A stretch of DNA of 60,000 bases from Adiantum capillus-veneris. Lineage: Eukaryota > Streptophyta > Polypodiopsida > Polypodiales > Pteridaceae. The notes under the pieces are model-generated. The model was not told where the DNA came from. It worked only from the letters and a program-made list of their open reading frames with translations, and did no database searches. The position numbers and the translations under genes are program-made. Shown one piece after another: positions 1 to 10,689 of the stretch. The stretch is from positions 60,712,253 through 60,772,252 of the forward strand of contig CM043959.1 of the NCBI GenBank assembly GCA_014529385.2, in the 5' to 3' direction. Numbering within the stretch: position 1 is the first letter of the stretch; every line of letters starts with the position of its first letter.

Positions 1-1
1 T

Positions 2-997
2 ATGCCTGAACCACAGACACCTATTCTCTCATATGGCCCATTTGAAAAATGGGGTATCGATGCCATTGGGCCATTACCTAGGGCCAACTCAGGAAAATTC
101 TACATTATCATGGGGGTCGACTACATGACTAGATGGGCAGAGGCTACAACCACCACTAGAATCACAGCGGTAGAGGTAGCTAAATTTATCTACGAGCACA
201 TATGCTGTAGGTTTGGCACACCTTTAGAGATCATCTCTAATAGAGGGCCAGGTTTCAGAGCAGACTTGGTAGGAGAATTAATGCAGAAGCTGGGCATTAC
301 AAGGAGGCACTCTTCACCATATTACCCTCAATGTAATGGCCTAGTTGAAAAGGTAAATGGAATGGTTTCTAAAATTATTACCAAGCAGGTAAACAATCAT
401 CCCGGAGACTGGGATAAGTATCTACTACCAGATTTATGGGCCTATAGAACTTCATTTCGTACATCCTTGGGATTCACACCGTATCATCTAGTATTTGGTA
501 AGGAAGCAATCTTGCCCATTGAAATGCAACTACAAAGTCTCAGAGTAATGGCAAGCCAGCTTCAACAGCCCAACATGCATTTCAGAGATCACATCATCAA
601 CTTGGAAAGACTGCAGGTAGACAGAGAAGAAGCAATAAATTATTATGCAGCACAAGCAGAGCATAGACAGCTTAGCTTTAACGAGCATCTCCGGAAAAAA
701 TAATTGAAGAAAGGAATGTTGGTGCTCCGCTACGACAATCGCTTCGACACGCGCAAGGATAAGAAACTCCTACTCCGATGGGAAGGCCCTTTCATCATCA
801 GGAAAAAGTATGCCAATGGAAGCTACCAGCTTATGGAGGCTGATGGAAAACTTCATAAAACCAGGGTAAATGGTTGGCGACTTAAACCTTATTTTCTTCG
901 ATTTGACCAGGCTCCACTAATTGACATTCCAGATGAGAACACACCATCAGCCACCACCTCCGACGATAATGATCAAACAAATGAGCTAGAGACATGA
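2..997 (+). pseudogene. Ty3/Tat-type integrase C-terminal part (decayed)
   Basis: This is the integrase core and C-terminal region of a Ty3 retrotransposon whose 5' part lies outside the window. The core starts at WGIDAIGPLP (first catalytic Asp, residue 20 of the open stretch). The expected second catalytic Asp (SDRGPGF in the related copy at 34.9 kb) is Asn here (SNRGPGF, residue 80, codon at 239-241). The Glu is kept in NGLVEKVN (residue 116). An in-frame TAA at 701-703 splits the core from the C-terminal domain (VLRYDNRFDTRKD, WEGPF, GWRLKPY), which continues in the same frame to 997. The reading order matches pol of the element at 31.3-35.6 kb, so both belong to one lineage. The stop and the lost Asp make the product inactive. 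Confidence 0.9.
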
Positions 998-1009
998 ATG
1001 CCTCTAGCC

Positions 1010-1021
1010 AAAAGGGGAGGG
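1010..1021 (+). other. Polypurine tract
   Basis: A purine run lies a few bases before the TGATGGGGG start of the LTR and just after the pol reading frame. This is the usual place for the plus-strand primer of an LTR retrotransposon. The neighbouring element at 39.2 kb has the same arrangement (purines, CTAA, then TGAT). Confidence 0.75.
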
Positions 1022-1025
1022 CTAA

Positions 1026-2340
1026 TGATGGGGGCTTTTCACAAGCCAAGCTCCCATATCCCTTTTCTCTCGTCCCCACCCCATGAAAACCCCCTCTTAG
1101 GGAGGGAGTGATAAAAGGCATTGGAAAAAGTAAGAAAAAAATAAAGTATGATTATGTAAATATATAAGAAAGGTAAAATAGGCCACCTCATGCCTGCGGG
1201 GTAGCCCATCCCCACCTTGCCTCCTTTTTCTTCATTGTTGCCCCGGCGGGTGTCCCTTTTCGTCTCCTCCACTCAAAAGGTCAACCCCCTCTCTCTTCCC
1301 CTTGTCCTTTCTCCTTTCTCTCTCCCCTCAAGCTACCCCACCTCTCACCAATAATGCATTATAACTCAGCAATAATGCACCCTAACTCACATGCAACTTA
1401 CCCTATCTTCCAAAATAGTATACCCCACCTCCTCTTTATCTCTCCTATCATATCCCATGACCCAAATACCCCCCTCTCTCTCTAAAGGGCGCCATGTCTC
1501 TTGTCTTGTAGCTAAATAACCTCCCCCACACTCACACACACTCAGTTTCACTGAAAAAGGTGCCCACAGACCCATCCCCACCCGGTGGTTACCTGATTTT
1601 TCTTGTGTTCACACACATCTGCACACAGATTCACCTCTGAACACACTCCCCTCTCTCCCCTCTTGTAATTACTTTATTCTCCATGTCACCTCTCACTTTT
1701 TTTCATCAACCCATCTCTCTCTCTTAGTCTCTCTCTCATGAGACTGCTGTTCTGGCACATATACACACAACCAGACAAGTGGGGCCCACAGTCACATGGC
1801 CTATGTAGATAATGATTTCTTCATTTCTAAATTCTAGAATTTCTCCCCCCTCCTCCCCTATATAAAGAGGGGTCACCATCACACTAAGGACACACACCAT
1901 CACCAAAGAGTACACCATGCACTGTGTGTGCCTAGTGCACACACACACACCCACACCATCACCATCACCGCAATCACCATGCTCGTCTTGAGCATGACCT
2001 CTACACCCTTGGGCTATGGAAGATGAAGGGAAACTAAATGAAGGATGATGGCCATAACCCTTGTGCGAGTCTTCGCCATCAACTCCCACCTATCTGCCAT
2101 GTGCTCTACCACGCTGTCCCTTCTCATTCCCCTACCCTATGCTCCCCATTTCATCGCCTAATTCTCTAAATAAAGCTTGAGGTTTTGTGAGTATTTTTTC
2201 TTGCAATGTTTTGCCCATGTGAGGTGTGCGGAATCGCCACCTAGTCTTGTGTTTTGGAGTGAGCTTGTGTATGTGTGAAGGGTGTGCGGATTCGCCATCC
2301 TTTTGTGGTGCCTAAGTACTAAGCCGCTATACCCCCTCGC

Positions 2341-2385
<45 letters not shown>

Positions 2386-2590
2386 TGATCTCATTCCCTT
2401 TCCTCTTCATCATTACTCCCAAGCATCCATCTCTCTTGGATGAAAACTTTGTTATGGTGGTGTGTTGTTTGCTTCCTAGCCGCTGAAGCTAGGTGGTGCC
2501 CCCTGTTTGCTTTACCATGACAGGCTCGAGGCGCGCCATTCGGTCCCCGGTGTTTTAGAGGCCGTCGGGGTTCGGGGTTCGCTTTGCTCT
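1026..2590 (+). repeat. 3' LTR of the Tat-type element, right end lost
   Basis: The LTR begins TGATGGGGG after the polypurine tract. It holds a TATA box (TATATAAAG, about 1859-1867), an AATAAA signal at 2169-2174 and a long CT tract. Near its end it has the U5 motif CTAGGTGGTGCCCC (2489-2502) followed by TAGAGGCCG (2556-2564), both shared with two other LTRs in this window. The right border is not a clear CA end. From about 2600 the sequence matches the copia gag region on the minus strand, so the end is set by that junction. Long pyrimidine-rich stretches in U3 give spurious ORFs. Confidence 0.7.
2344..2382. repeat. (CT)n microsatellite
   Basis: Uninterrupted CT dinucleotides for about 39 bases inside the LTR. 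A longer CT tract sits at the same relative place in the 5' LTR at 29.2 kb, so it is an old feature of this LTR family. Confidence 0.95.
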
Positions 2591-2792
2591 CGTCACTGCC
2601 TTTTCACTTGCAGAAGAAGTATGAGAAGTGGCTACACTCTTACCACTTTTTCTTTGAGCATCAATAAATGCCTATTCAATTGCACACTATTTAGCCTTGT
2701 TTTTTTTGGAAAGTGACTCTTGAAACAACAACATGCATATTGCATTAAACCTGACAACTTCAGGATTTCCTTGGGTCATAAATCTCCAAGTA

Positions 2793-3206
2793 CTAGCAAA
2801 AGTTTGCTAGAAAAGCATCAAGAACAGTCTGCACAAGGGAACTGTCCGAAATGACTTCACCTGAAAAAACAAGTTGCTCATTTATATCCTTGACAGCAGC
2901 AAGGGAAATTTCCATTTCATCTTCCTCATGTATAATCTTTGACTCCAGCTCTTTACGCAACAATGCAATTTTAGCTTCATTGCCACTTGCATAAAGACTA
3001 GCCAAAATATCCCAAGCCTGTTTTTCAAATTTTACCGAGCGAATGTGAGGCGTAATAGTGTGCTTCATAGGCAATGCAATCAATGATGCATGAGCATGCG
3101 CATCTCTTAAATCCCAACAAGCGTGCTCAACCGTAGGCAAAACAATTCTAACATCAGCAATCCTGCCACCAAAACATGCAACATCCTCAACATCACATGT
3201 ATCCAT
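2793..3206 (-). pseudogene. Copia gag fragment
   Basis: A 137-codon open stretch on the minus strand. It includes KQAWDILASLYASGNEAK and the following Leu/Glu-rich helix (ALLRKELESKIIHEEDEME), typical of the copia gag (UBN2-type) capsid region. The gag at 57.3-58.1 kb has the same segments in degraded form. No zinc knuckle or protease follows in this copy. It is a relic of the gag N-terminal half only. Confidence 0.7.
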
Positions 3207-3660
3207 AGAACCAGGACATACATCAATGCCCTACACAATATTCCAAATGCCTTTTGACACAAGGACATGTTGCATCATGTAAGCCGACATAGGGTAATTG
3301 TCCCCATCCAATGTACCCTCAACAATGAACATCTTGAACACATCTGTTTTCTTTTCAGTCATGGCTGATGCATGCACTTGATGTGAAAACTATCCAAAAA
3401 GAGGAAAAAGAAGCGAGAACAACACGTGCTATATGGCACAGGTTGTAAGAGACATGTTATGCAAAAATTGGCACTAACAAAAATTTGCACAAAATGACAA
3501 AATAGCATGCAGAGTATTGCATGTAGTGGAAACGAAGGGTGAAATGAGCCCAAATGAGAAGTTGACCTACTGATGATCACCAAAACTCATTGAAATTTGC
3601 AAAAGTGAGCAAGCATGTGCTGGCAACTAAGCTCGAGAGGACGCAATCTACTCTGACACT

Positions 3661-3889
3661 AATTGGAAATAGGGTTGCAAGGAAATACACGTAGCTTGTA
3701 GAAGATAAAGGAAGCTCAAGGCACACAACAGAGAGTGTATTAATTAGTGTGTAATAGAAAGATAAGATAGCCCTAGAGTGATTGGCGTATATACAATGGA
3801 CGAGGAAAAAAACCTCCTAGTGAGGGAGAAAATGTCCCGACAGTCCTAAATGTGCTCACACACAACACTACCACATGTATAAGGTGACA
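3661..3889 (-). repeat. Copia LTR (diverged)
   Basis: This matches the 224-bp LTRs at 53573-53805 and 58384-58607 along its length. Shared blocks include the GTATATACAATG stretch, CCTCCTA, and the CACTACCACATGTAT terminal part. The outer end reads GGTGACA where the others read GGTAACA. The primer-site region to its left still shows part of a TCAGAG core. Confidence 0.7.
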
Positions 3890-5206
3890 ATAAATCAATG
3901 GATGAACAACATTAAAAGACTAGTGAAACATACCCATATAAACTAATATTGAAAGGATTGAAAATGAATACCTTAAAACAACAACTACAAAAAGATAGAT
4001 ATGGTTTTGACATTGAAAAATTTACATTCTTAAGTTGAAAATTTTATAAGCTAACTAATACATTGGCTAGGTAGAAAACTACTTGGAAAAAAAATGTAGT
4101 TGGTACCTTGCCCTTATTTTTTATGCAAAAGAGGGGTATTAATAGTTGTCACCGTTGGATGGGGGGAAAGGGGATAATCATTGCACCCCAATCCACTAGA
4201 GTTTACCTTCAAAACTCGCACGATCAATAGCAATCCACACCGATCTTGTCCGTTTACGACCGTGCCTCAGCACACACCACTTCCTCTTTCTCTCTCACAC
4301 ACACAGCGGCCCGGGGAGGTACATGCATCTCCAACACCGGCACCGGATTGACGGAACAGAGCAAAGAGAAGAAGGGGGGAAAAGGGAAGAAACAACACCA
4401 GGAACTGATATAGTCTGCTTCGATTATGACAAAAAAACTTTGTCTATACAACCATGAACGACTGCTATAACCTGCTCGACATGGAGACCTCGAGCACAAA
4501 ATAAAAAACCTGCAATCTTCGACTTTACCGCTTGTGTGCCCTCCTTGATGAGAGCACAACAACCACAACATGACTACGATGACATCTTTGCTCCACATTA
4601 GGAGAAATATGAACCTTGCATGGGCCTTGTAAGGAATCCTAATTTTTAGGGATTAAGGCTAATGTTGTGTGGGGTTTAGGGGGCAAGGGCATTGAAGAAG
4701 GTAGTTTTGAGTAGTCTTTTCTAGCCTTTTTTTTAGACAAATGTAGGATGTAGACCTAAAAGGTTTCTTTCTTTCTCTACCTTTTTTTAAAGTGAAGGAA
4801 GCATAGGGGTGTGTCCACATAAGCAATTCCGTGGGTCAAAAAGAGTCAAAATTTGACTTTTTTTAAAAATTTTCATTTTTATTTGTTTTTTACTTAAAAC
4901 TCCCTCCCAACATATATACATATCCAAAAATCAATTTTTGACCCATTTTTTAACCCACAAGCTTAGAAAGTCCATTTTTTCAAAAATCTTTTCTCCCAAA
5001 AAGTAATAAACATTTTGTTCTCTCATCCTCCTCACTCCTCCCTCCTCTCTCCCTCTCCCTCTCCTCTCCCTCTCTGCCCCTACCTTCCTCCTCCTCCCCA
5101 ATCTCTCCCTCCCCTCCCTCCCTCCTTCTCTCCTCCCATCCTGCTCGACCTCTCTACCCTTCCCCCTCTATCTTTTCATCATTTACTTCCTCACGCAACA
5201 GCTTCC
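3890..5206. other. No gene recognised; AT-rich then pyrimidine-rich leader
   Basis: I see no coding pattern or known element here. The first part is AT-rich. About 4800-4990 has runs of A and T with repeated TTTTTGACC/GTCAAAA words. From about 5010 to 5150 it is a CT-rich tract immediately before the start of gene A, which could be its 5' untranslated leader. Confidence 0.5.
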
Positions 5207-8165
5207 ATGGTGCTCACAGACATCACAAATGGTTTGCTTCCACCACCACGTACTCCGCACACCAAAAGCATACATATTCGCTTACCCACGGCATTTGCAC
5301 CGAAGACCACTAGTGAAGGTGATCAAAGGTCATCACAGGAACATCGCACCGCTTGTGAGACCAATGTTGACATTTGGGTGGATGGCCATTTGTACCCTTA
5401 CGATCCTATAAGCCGCTTCCATCCACCGTTTAATAGCCTTTCCACATTTCTTCAATTTCTTGGGAGGGGAGAAGCAGGCTTGTTAGGCTATTGCAAGCGG
5501 CTGTGTATGGGTGCAGGTGCTTCTTTGCATTTGTGGATGCACGAATGTCAAGCTCTTCACCTCAAGACGACGACATTACAAGAGAGTGTTGCCTCTTCGG
5601 AGAGGGTAGTTAAAAGGCTTGAACAACAAATGCAAGAAAAGGAGTCCCACATCCATAAGCTTACCAACACCATCACATACTTGAAAGAAACACCCCTTGG
5701 TGCAAGGGAACGAAAACGCCCGTATTCATCCATTGAAACTCTTGCACATTCCGGAGGAGCACGCAAACGACGAGTTACAGCCACAAGGTGATTTGGTCTT
5801 TACTTGCATGCTGCATTCTTACTTCACACTATTTTCTAACATTTATGTTTATTTGTTGCTAGAAACTTCATCCAGGAGGCATGCGGTGGAACAAGCCAAG
5901 ATAATCGAGTCAACCTTCTCACTAGTTGTCTCAATACCGAGGACGTTATTTCTATCTTACAATCACCTGGAGGTAAGCACATTAAGGATGCAGTCACCAA
6001 GGACCTTATGCGTAAATTAAGAAATGTGGTTAATGATGATGACGTTCAACAAGCTTGTGATGAGGCTGGAATCAGCACCAAAGCCTATCATGCTATTTTT
6101 CAACTCCTCAAGGATGCCCTCAAAGAACATGGCATTGTGGAAAACCTATTTCCCGTTCCTCACAAGGTCAAGCTCACAAAGAAGGCCACAAACGAAGATG
6201 TGTTCTCCCGCATTGGGACATACCTACACATTGAGGACACAATGCCAACTTCCCTTTATGCTTCGTGCACAACAAAGACAAGGGGAAAAGGTAAGAAACA
6301 ATCCATAAGACCTTCGAATAAGGGCTTTTCTTACACAATGTGGAACAATATTTTCGTGGATCTTAGAAGGCTTCAAGAAGCCATGCTTAGATTTTACGAG
6401 TTATCTGAAGAAGGTGACACACTTTACTTTTTTCTTTGGTATTATTCTTTTCATAGAAGATGAAGTTTAAGGTCTTAGCACTATTTGTTTTGTAGTGCTT
6501 GGCACAAAAGTCGCTTTTGTGCTGAAACTCGATGAGTGTCAAATAGTGAAAGGCCGAAGGTTAGAGAGGCTAAGTGTCACTCTAATGAACGAGGCCCTTC
6601 TACAAACCAAGCGAAGGGATTCAGTCGAGCCATATCCCACCCTATCTTTTAGCGTGCAATCAGAGAAAGACATTTGGTGGTTGGGTGCTATTGAGGTGCC
6701 CAAAGAGACCAATGGAGTACTTTCATGGATTTGTGAGAGAACTCCATGGATCACAGAAGTAATACACTCCCAAATTGTAGATCAGAAGTTGGAGATTGAG
6801 GGATTTGGTAGTTATGATGTGGAGTGGCACTTAGGTGGGGATTTGAAGACCATAAAGTGTTTGCTTGGATGCAAACAAGGGGCTTCTTCTCTCATGCCTT
6901 GTCCATTTTGCACTCGAGGGTACAAACCTAATGGACAAAAATCACATAAGAGCACTGCAAAGGCCAGTTACATGCTTCCATGGCAAGGGCATGGAGAACA
7001 AGGGTTAGATTGTCATGATGTCGGAGATGAAGGTAGAGAATGGGAAGCGTCTATTTTGAGATGTCCCATGCTCAATGCCCCAGACCGTGATCAAAAGGAC
7101 CACACTTGGAATCCAATATTTTGATTTCCTCTATCGAATGTACATTTTTGTACATTACACGCATTCATGCGTATTTTTGATAGGCTATTGAAGCTCCACA
7201 TTGACTATGCTTTCACAATGAAACCGTTGGAAAAGTCCCAGGAAGCGATCGAAAGAGTGGAGGTACTCTTGAATTCCATTGGCTGTCATGGTGGAAATGT
7301 GTCTATAGTTGCTACAAAGAACACAGGGGAGGCCCATGAAATTGCTCAACGAGTGTCAATGAGTGGACAAAAAGCTAGACACTTTTTGAAGAAAGTTTCC
7401 CAAGGAAAGTCAAGTCGATATGATGCTCAAAGCAGCTCCAACCAGCAGGCAGGTAACCTTTGGGAGCTTTGGAAGGAGTTATGCAAAGCTACTACTGACA
7501 ATGATTCAAATGGCGAGCTTGCAAACAAGCGCAAGCAAGTTTGGGCCCATTTTGATAAAATGGTCAAGCTTATGAGCCTTAACAGCACAACAGAAGAACA
7601 ATGGCAATCATTTCAAGAAGCTTTGGCGGATTTTACCAAGGTCTTCACCCTTTCTTGGGGTGAAAATAACATCACACATTACATGGTAAGTCATTCATGG
7701 TGTATTCATTACAAGGGATTGTTTTTATTTACTAATGTGGATCGTTTGCTCATGTGAACAACATCTTGTTTGCGCATGGTGCATTTTTTATGCACAAGTA
7801 TGGATCGCTTGAAATTTTTAGCACTCAAGGCATGGAGAAGTCCCATTATCGAGCAAGGGGAGTGTACTTCAAAAATACTTGACATGGTGGTGGAATGGTG
7901 CAATCCAATTATTTGGAGGAGATGTTCAACTGGTTTTTCGCACAACATTTGCTCGTAAGCTCACAATTGAGCGTGCGCGACAATCCAAGATTGCTATTGA
8001 AGTGCGCAAATGGAGTCGTCAAGAGCATAGCAACAAGTGGCAAATGTCGCAAGGTCCCACCAAGCATGCTGCATGGCGGCGATGCAGAGTGCGACAAGGA
8101 TCAAAGTGGATACTGCGCACTAAACGTGAACGCAGGGTCCAACTCTTAGCGACATGTTTATTTAA
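5207..8165 (+). pseudogene. Gene A: multi-exon transposon-like gene, decayed
   Basis: Start chosen at 5207 (TTCCATGG context), since the frame upstream is only CT-rich leader. Exons join cleanly at 5207-5787, 5863-6413 and 6496-7685 with GT-AG borders and matching phases. The fourth, from about 7757, lacks an AG acceptor. Exon 1 ends in a basic coiled-coil stretch (about residues 125-165). Exon 3 has a pair of cysteines in CPFCTRGY after HLGGDLKTIKCLLG, then NVHFCTLHAFMRI. Exon 4 has HKYGSLEIFSTQGMEKSHY. From memory these blocks resemble a group of uncharacterised transposon-derived proteins, but I cannot name the family. TGA codons at 7122-7124 and 7880-7882, the lost acceptor and a frame change near 7945 show decay. 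Introns of 75 and 82 nt argue against a processed copy. Confidence 0.6.
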
Positions 8166-8224
8166 AAAATAATACTTCTTTTAAAAAAATTAGTGTGAAC
8201 AGGGCCCTTTTTAAATGGGCCCTT

Positions 8225-8232
8225 ATAAATAT
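8225..8232 (+). promoter_or_regulatory. TATA box before the H3-like gene
   Basis: TATAAATA lies about 57 bases before the ATG of the H3-like reading frame, in the short gap after gene A. Its presence suggests the H3-like sequence came with its own promoter rather than as a retrocopied cDNA. Confidence 0.5.
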
Positions 8233-8288
8233 TGCATGCTCTCATAAATCACTCATTTCTTAAGAACAGGTGAGCTCTTACCAACGAA

Positions 8289-9184
8289 ATGGCACACACC
8301 AAACAAACCGCGAAAGAGCATCCGCCTGCCAACAAAAACACCCTCCAAGGATGTGAGAAGCCGTCATGGCTTAAAGGCACAAGAAAACGGCCACGAACAC
8401 CTGGCCGTTCCAGGAACTCTACTGGTAGTGGGCATGGTGGTAGGGCATGAGAGTCATCAAGGACTGTTGAATCTCCACCTCCTCAAGATATAACACCTAG
8501 AAAGAGAATGAAGCAACGTGCCCAGCGCTGGACAGAAGCAGAGGGCCAAGAAACATCAGAGTCCGATAGGGAGCAGCCGTCGCTCCCCCAATCACAAGCA
8601 GGACCATCCAGGACTCGGGTGGTTAATACAGACATCGAATGAGAGAGTGAGCCAACATGGCTGCGAGAAAATATACCGCGCACACACCGGGTTGCCGTTG
8701 GGGGGAAGACATTGCCTCAAGGCAAGGGAGCTCTCCCCACACGACAAGATTGGCAACCAAGGGAAGAGGAAGAATCAGAACAGGCTGCAGAACCAGCCCC
8801 TAAGCATGTAAACAGACGCAAGTCTAAGTTTTTCAAGAAGCCTTCACGCCACTCGCCAGCAAATGTGCAAGTGCCCCCAAGACAACCGCAACGGTGCCGA
8901 AAAATAGCAAGGGATTTGCAGAAATATGCCACTACCAAAAGACGGCGGAGCTCTTGATTCGACGCGCCCCCTTTGCTCGTATTGTGCAGGAAGTGCTTCA
9001 AAGCTATGGAAATCAGTATAGAATGCAAGCAATAGCGCTAGAGGCTATTCAAGAAGCTGCAGAGGCCCACATCATTTCAGTGTTGGAAGATACCAACCTA
9101 TGTGCCATTCATGCAAAGCGAGTGACAATACAGCCAAAAGATATGCAGCTTGCACGACGATTGCGACGAGACTTCGAGCATTAG
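8289..9184 (+). pseudogene. Histone H3-like gene with ~214-residue N-terminal tail (decayed)
   Basis: The frame opens with MAHTKQTAK, close to the canonical H3 start MARTKQTARK. After about 210 residues of basic, Pro/Ser-rich tail it ends in a clear H3 fold: [47 protein letters not shown]. One frame runs from 8289 to 8927, broken only by TGA at 8448-8450 and 8640-8642. Eight extra bases at 8928-8935 then shift the frame, and the fold continues to the stop at 9182-9184. Ordinary H3 has about 54 residues before this point of the fold, so the tail is about four times longer. Loop 1 has normal H3 length, which speaks against a typical CENH3, although QEAAE is CENH3-like. No introns are needed. 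As it stands it cannot make a full product. Confidence 0.8.
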
Positions 9185-9344
9185 CCGAAGTTACCCCTCT
9201 TTTTGTATTGCACACCCTTATCTTTGTAATGATTTGACTTTCCAATGACAATATGATCAACAGTTGTGTCTACTCTGTCTATTATCTTTGTAATTTCAAG
9301 TTCTGTATGTAATTGTAGTCAATTTCAGTAAATTTGTGCATTTT

Positions 9345-9505
9345 AAGTAACCTTAGGGGTAGATAAGCCTACAAGGGGCAAAAAAAGGCCTGGCCACAAG
9401 GGCGCGCAAATGGCCCATCCAAAACTGATGGATGGGCCATTTGCGCGCCCTTGTGGCCAGGCCTTTTTCTGCCCCTTGTAGGCTTATCTACCCCCAAGGG
9501 TACTT
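9345..9505. repeat. Palindrome 1 (foldback, MITE-like)
   Basis: Begins AAGTAACCTTAGGGG and ends CCCCCAAGGGTACTT. The arms pair through ATAAGCCTACAAGGGGC and on to the GCGCGC core, with a loop around CCAAAACTGA. An RNA from this stretch would form a long hairpin. Confidence 0.85.
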
Positions 9506-9846
9506 AAAATAACCAAATTTACTAAAACCAATTGGTTTTGCATCAATATTTTATATGGATCCTTATGGAGACCTTTTTTTGGTCATTTCAAGCTTTGAAT
9601 TTCTTATAGGATATCAAAACTAATAACATATTGTGAAACCAAGTGTCCAATGTAATTTGACTTTTTGGTGCAAGGGTGTAGTAGGTAGAGCTAAAGCAAG
9701 TGATAGTTTGCTGGAAACTTCATTTCATAATTGATTTGAGCTTTTCTAGTGTCCTTGAGTGTGAACATATACTGGAATTGCCATAAAAAGGTTGCATTTA
9801 AATGAATGATGCAAAACCAATCCATTGCAATAAATTTGTGCTTTTT

Positions 9847-10007
9847 AAGTACCCTAGGGGGTAGATTGGCCTATAAGGGGCAAAAAAATGCCTGGCCACA
9901 AGGGCGCGCAAATGGCCCATCCAAAACTGATGGATGGGCCATTTGCGCGCCCTTGTGGCCAGGCCTTTTTCTGCCCCTTGTAGGCTTATCTACCCCCGTG
10001 GGTACTT
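9847..10007. repeat. Palindrome 2 (foldback, MITE-like)
   Basis: Same structure as the first, with outer ends AAGTACCCTAGGGGG and CCCGTGGGTACTT. Inverted similarity continues into the spacers on both sides (GATGCAAAACCAAT against ATTGGTTTTGCATC), so this copy has longer total arms than the core. Confidence 0.85.
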
Positions 10008-10348
10008 AAAACAACCAAATTTACTAAAACCTATTGGTTTTGCATCAATATTTTATATGGATCCTTATGGACACCTTTTTTTGGTCATTTCAAGCTTTGA
10101 ATTTCTTATAGGATATCAAAACAAATAACATATTGGGAAACCAAGTGTCCAATGTAATTTGACTTTTTGGTGCAAGGGTGTAGTAGGTAGAACTAAAGCA
10201 AGTGATAGTTTGCTGGAAACTTCATTTCATAATTAATTTGAGCTTTTCTAGTGTCCTTGAGTGTGAACATATACTGGAATTGCCATAAAAAGGTTGCATT
10301 TAAATGAATGATGCAAAACCAATCCATTGCAATAAATTTGTGCTTTTT

Positions 10349-10508
10349 AAGTACCCTAGGGGGTAGATTGGCCTGTAAGGGGCAAAAAAATGCCTGGCCA
10401 CAAGGGCGCGCAAACGGCCCATCCAAACTGATGGATGGGCCATTTGCGCGCCCTTGTGGCCAGGCATTTTTTGCCCCTTATAGGCTAATCTAACCCCCTA
10501 GGGTACTT
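10349..10508. repeat. Palindrome 3 (foldback, MITE-like)
   Basis: Outer ends AAGTACCCTAGGGGG and CCCCCTAGGGTACTT are a perfect inverted pair. One base shorter in the loop region than the other two. Its right arm continues into the outer arm that mirrors the left flank of the array. Confidence 0.85.
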
Positions 10509-10689
10509 AAAAATCACAATTATACTCAAATTGACTGCAATTACATACCTTGAAATAACAAAGTCAAAAAACAATTCATATCACCAATTGAAACAATTTT
10601 CAAGATTGACAAATCAGATTGAAAAGAATTTGCAATATAGAGAGACAATTTCAAATATTTTTTATTCCTTCTAGCACGGTGATTTTACA

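Larger units (their letters stand above)
2600..3889 (-). mobile_element. Ty1/copia fragment: 5' LTR, leader and partial gag
   Basis: Read on the minus strand, this is the first ~1.3 kb of a copia element related to the full copy at 53.6-58.6 kb. The order is LTR (3889 down to about 3661), a mutated primer-site region, leader, then gag. The match to the full copy continues leftwards through a T-run near 2700 to about 2600, where it stops against the Tat LTR. The pol region is absent, so this is a truncated relic. The LTR keeps the same TATA-like and repeated pentamer context as the full copy but has many substitutions, so it is clearly older. Confidence 0.75.
9286..10570. repeat. Array of three large palindromes with 502-bp period
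   Basis: Three near-perfect inverted repeats (9345-9505, 9847-10007, 10349-10508) are separated by two copies of the same 341-bp spacer, so start-to-start spacing is 502 bp both times. Each palindrome has arms of about 75 bp rich in GC (GGCCTGGCCACAAGGGCGCGC) and a loop of a few bases. The sequence just left of the first palindrome (9286-9344) is the reverse complement of the sequence just right of the third (10509-10570), so the whole array sits between matching outer arms. Parts of the arms are read as short ORFs with no meaning. Confidence 0.85.

Noticed and set aside
5015-5206. Longer start for gene A
   Set aside because: There is no ATG upstream of 5207 in this frame, and the sequence is a CT-rich leader giving only Pro/Ser/Leu.
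7686-7756. Fully supported intron 3 of gene A
   Set aside because: The donor is good, but no AG acceptor lies near the needed place, so the border is left open.
8289-9184. Calling the H3-like gene a CENH3
   Set aside because: Loop 1 is no longer than in ordinary H3, and the fold is closer to H3 overall. Only the QEAAE block and long tail suggest CENH3.
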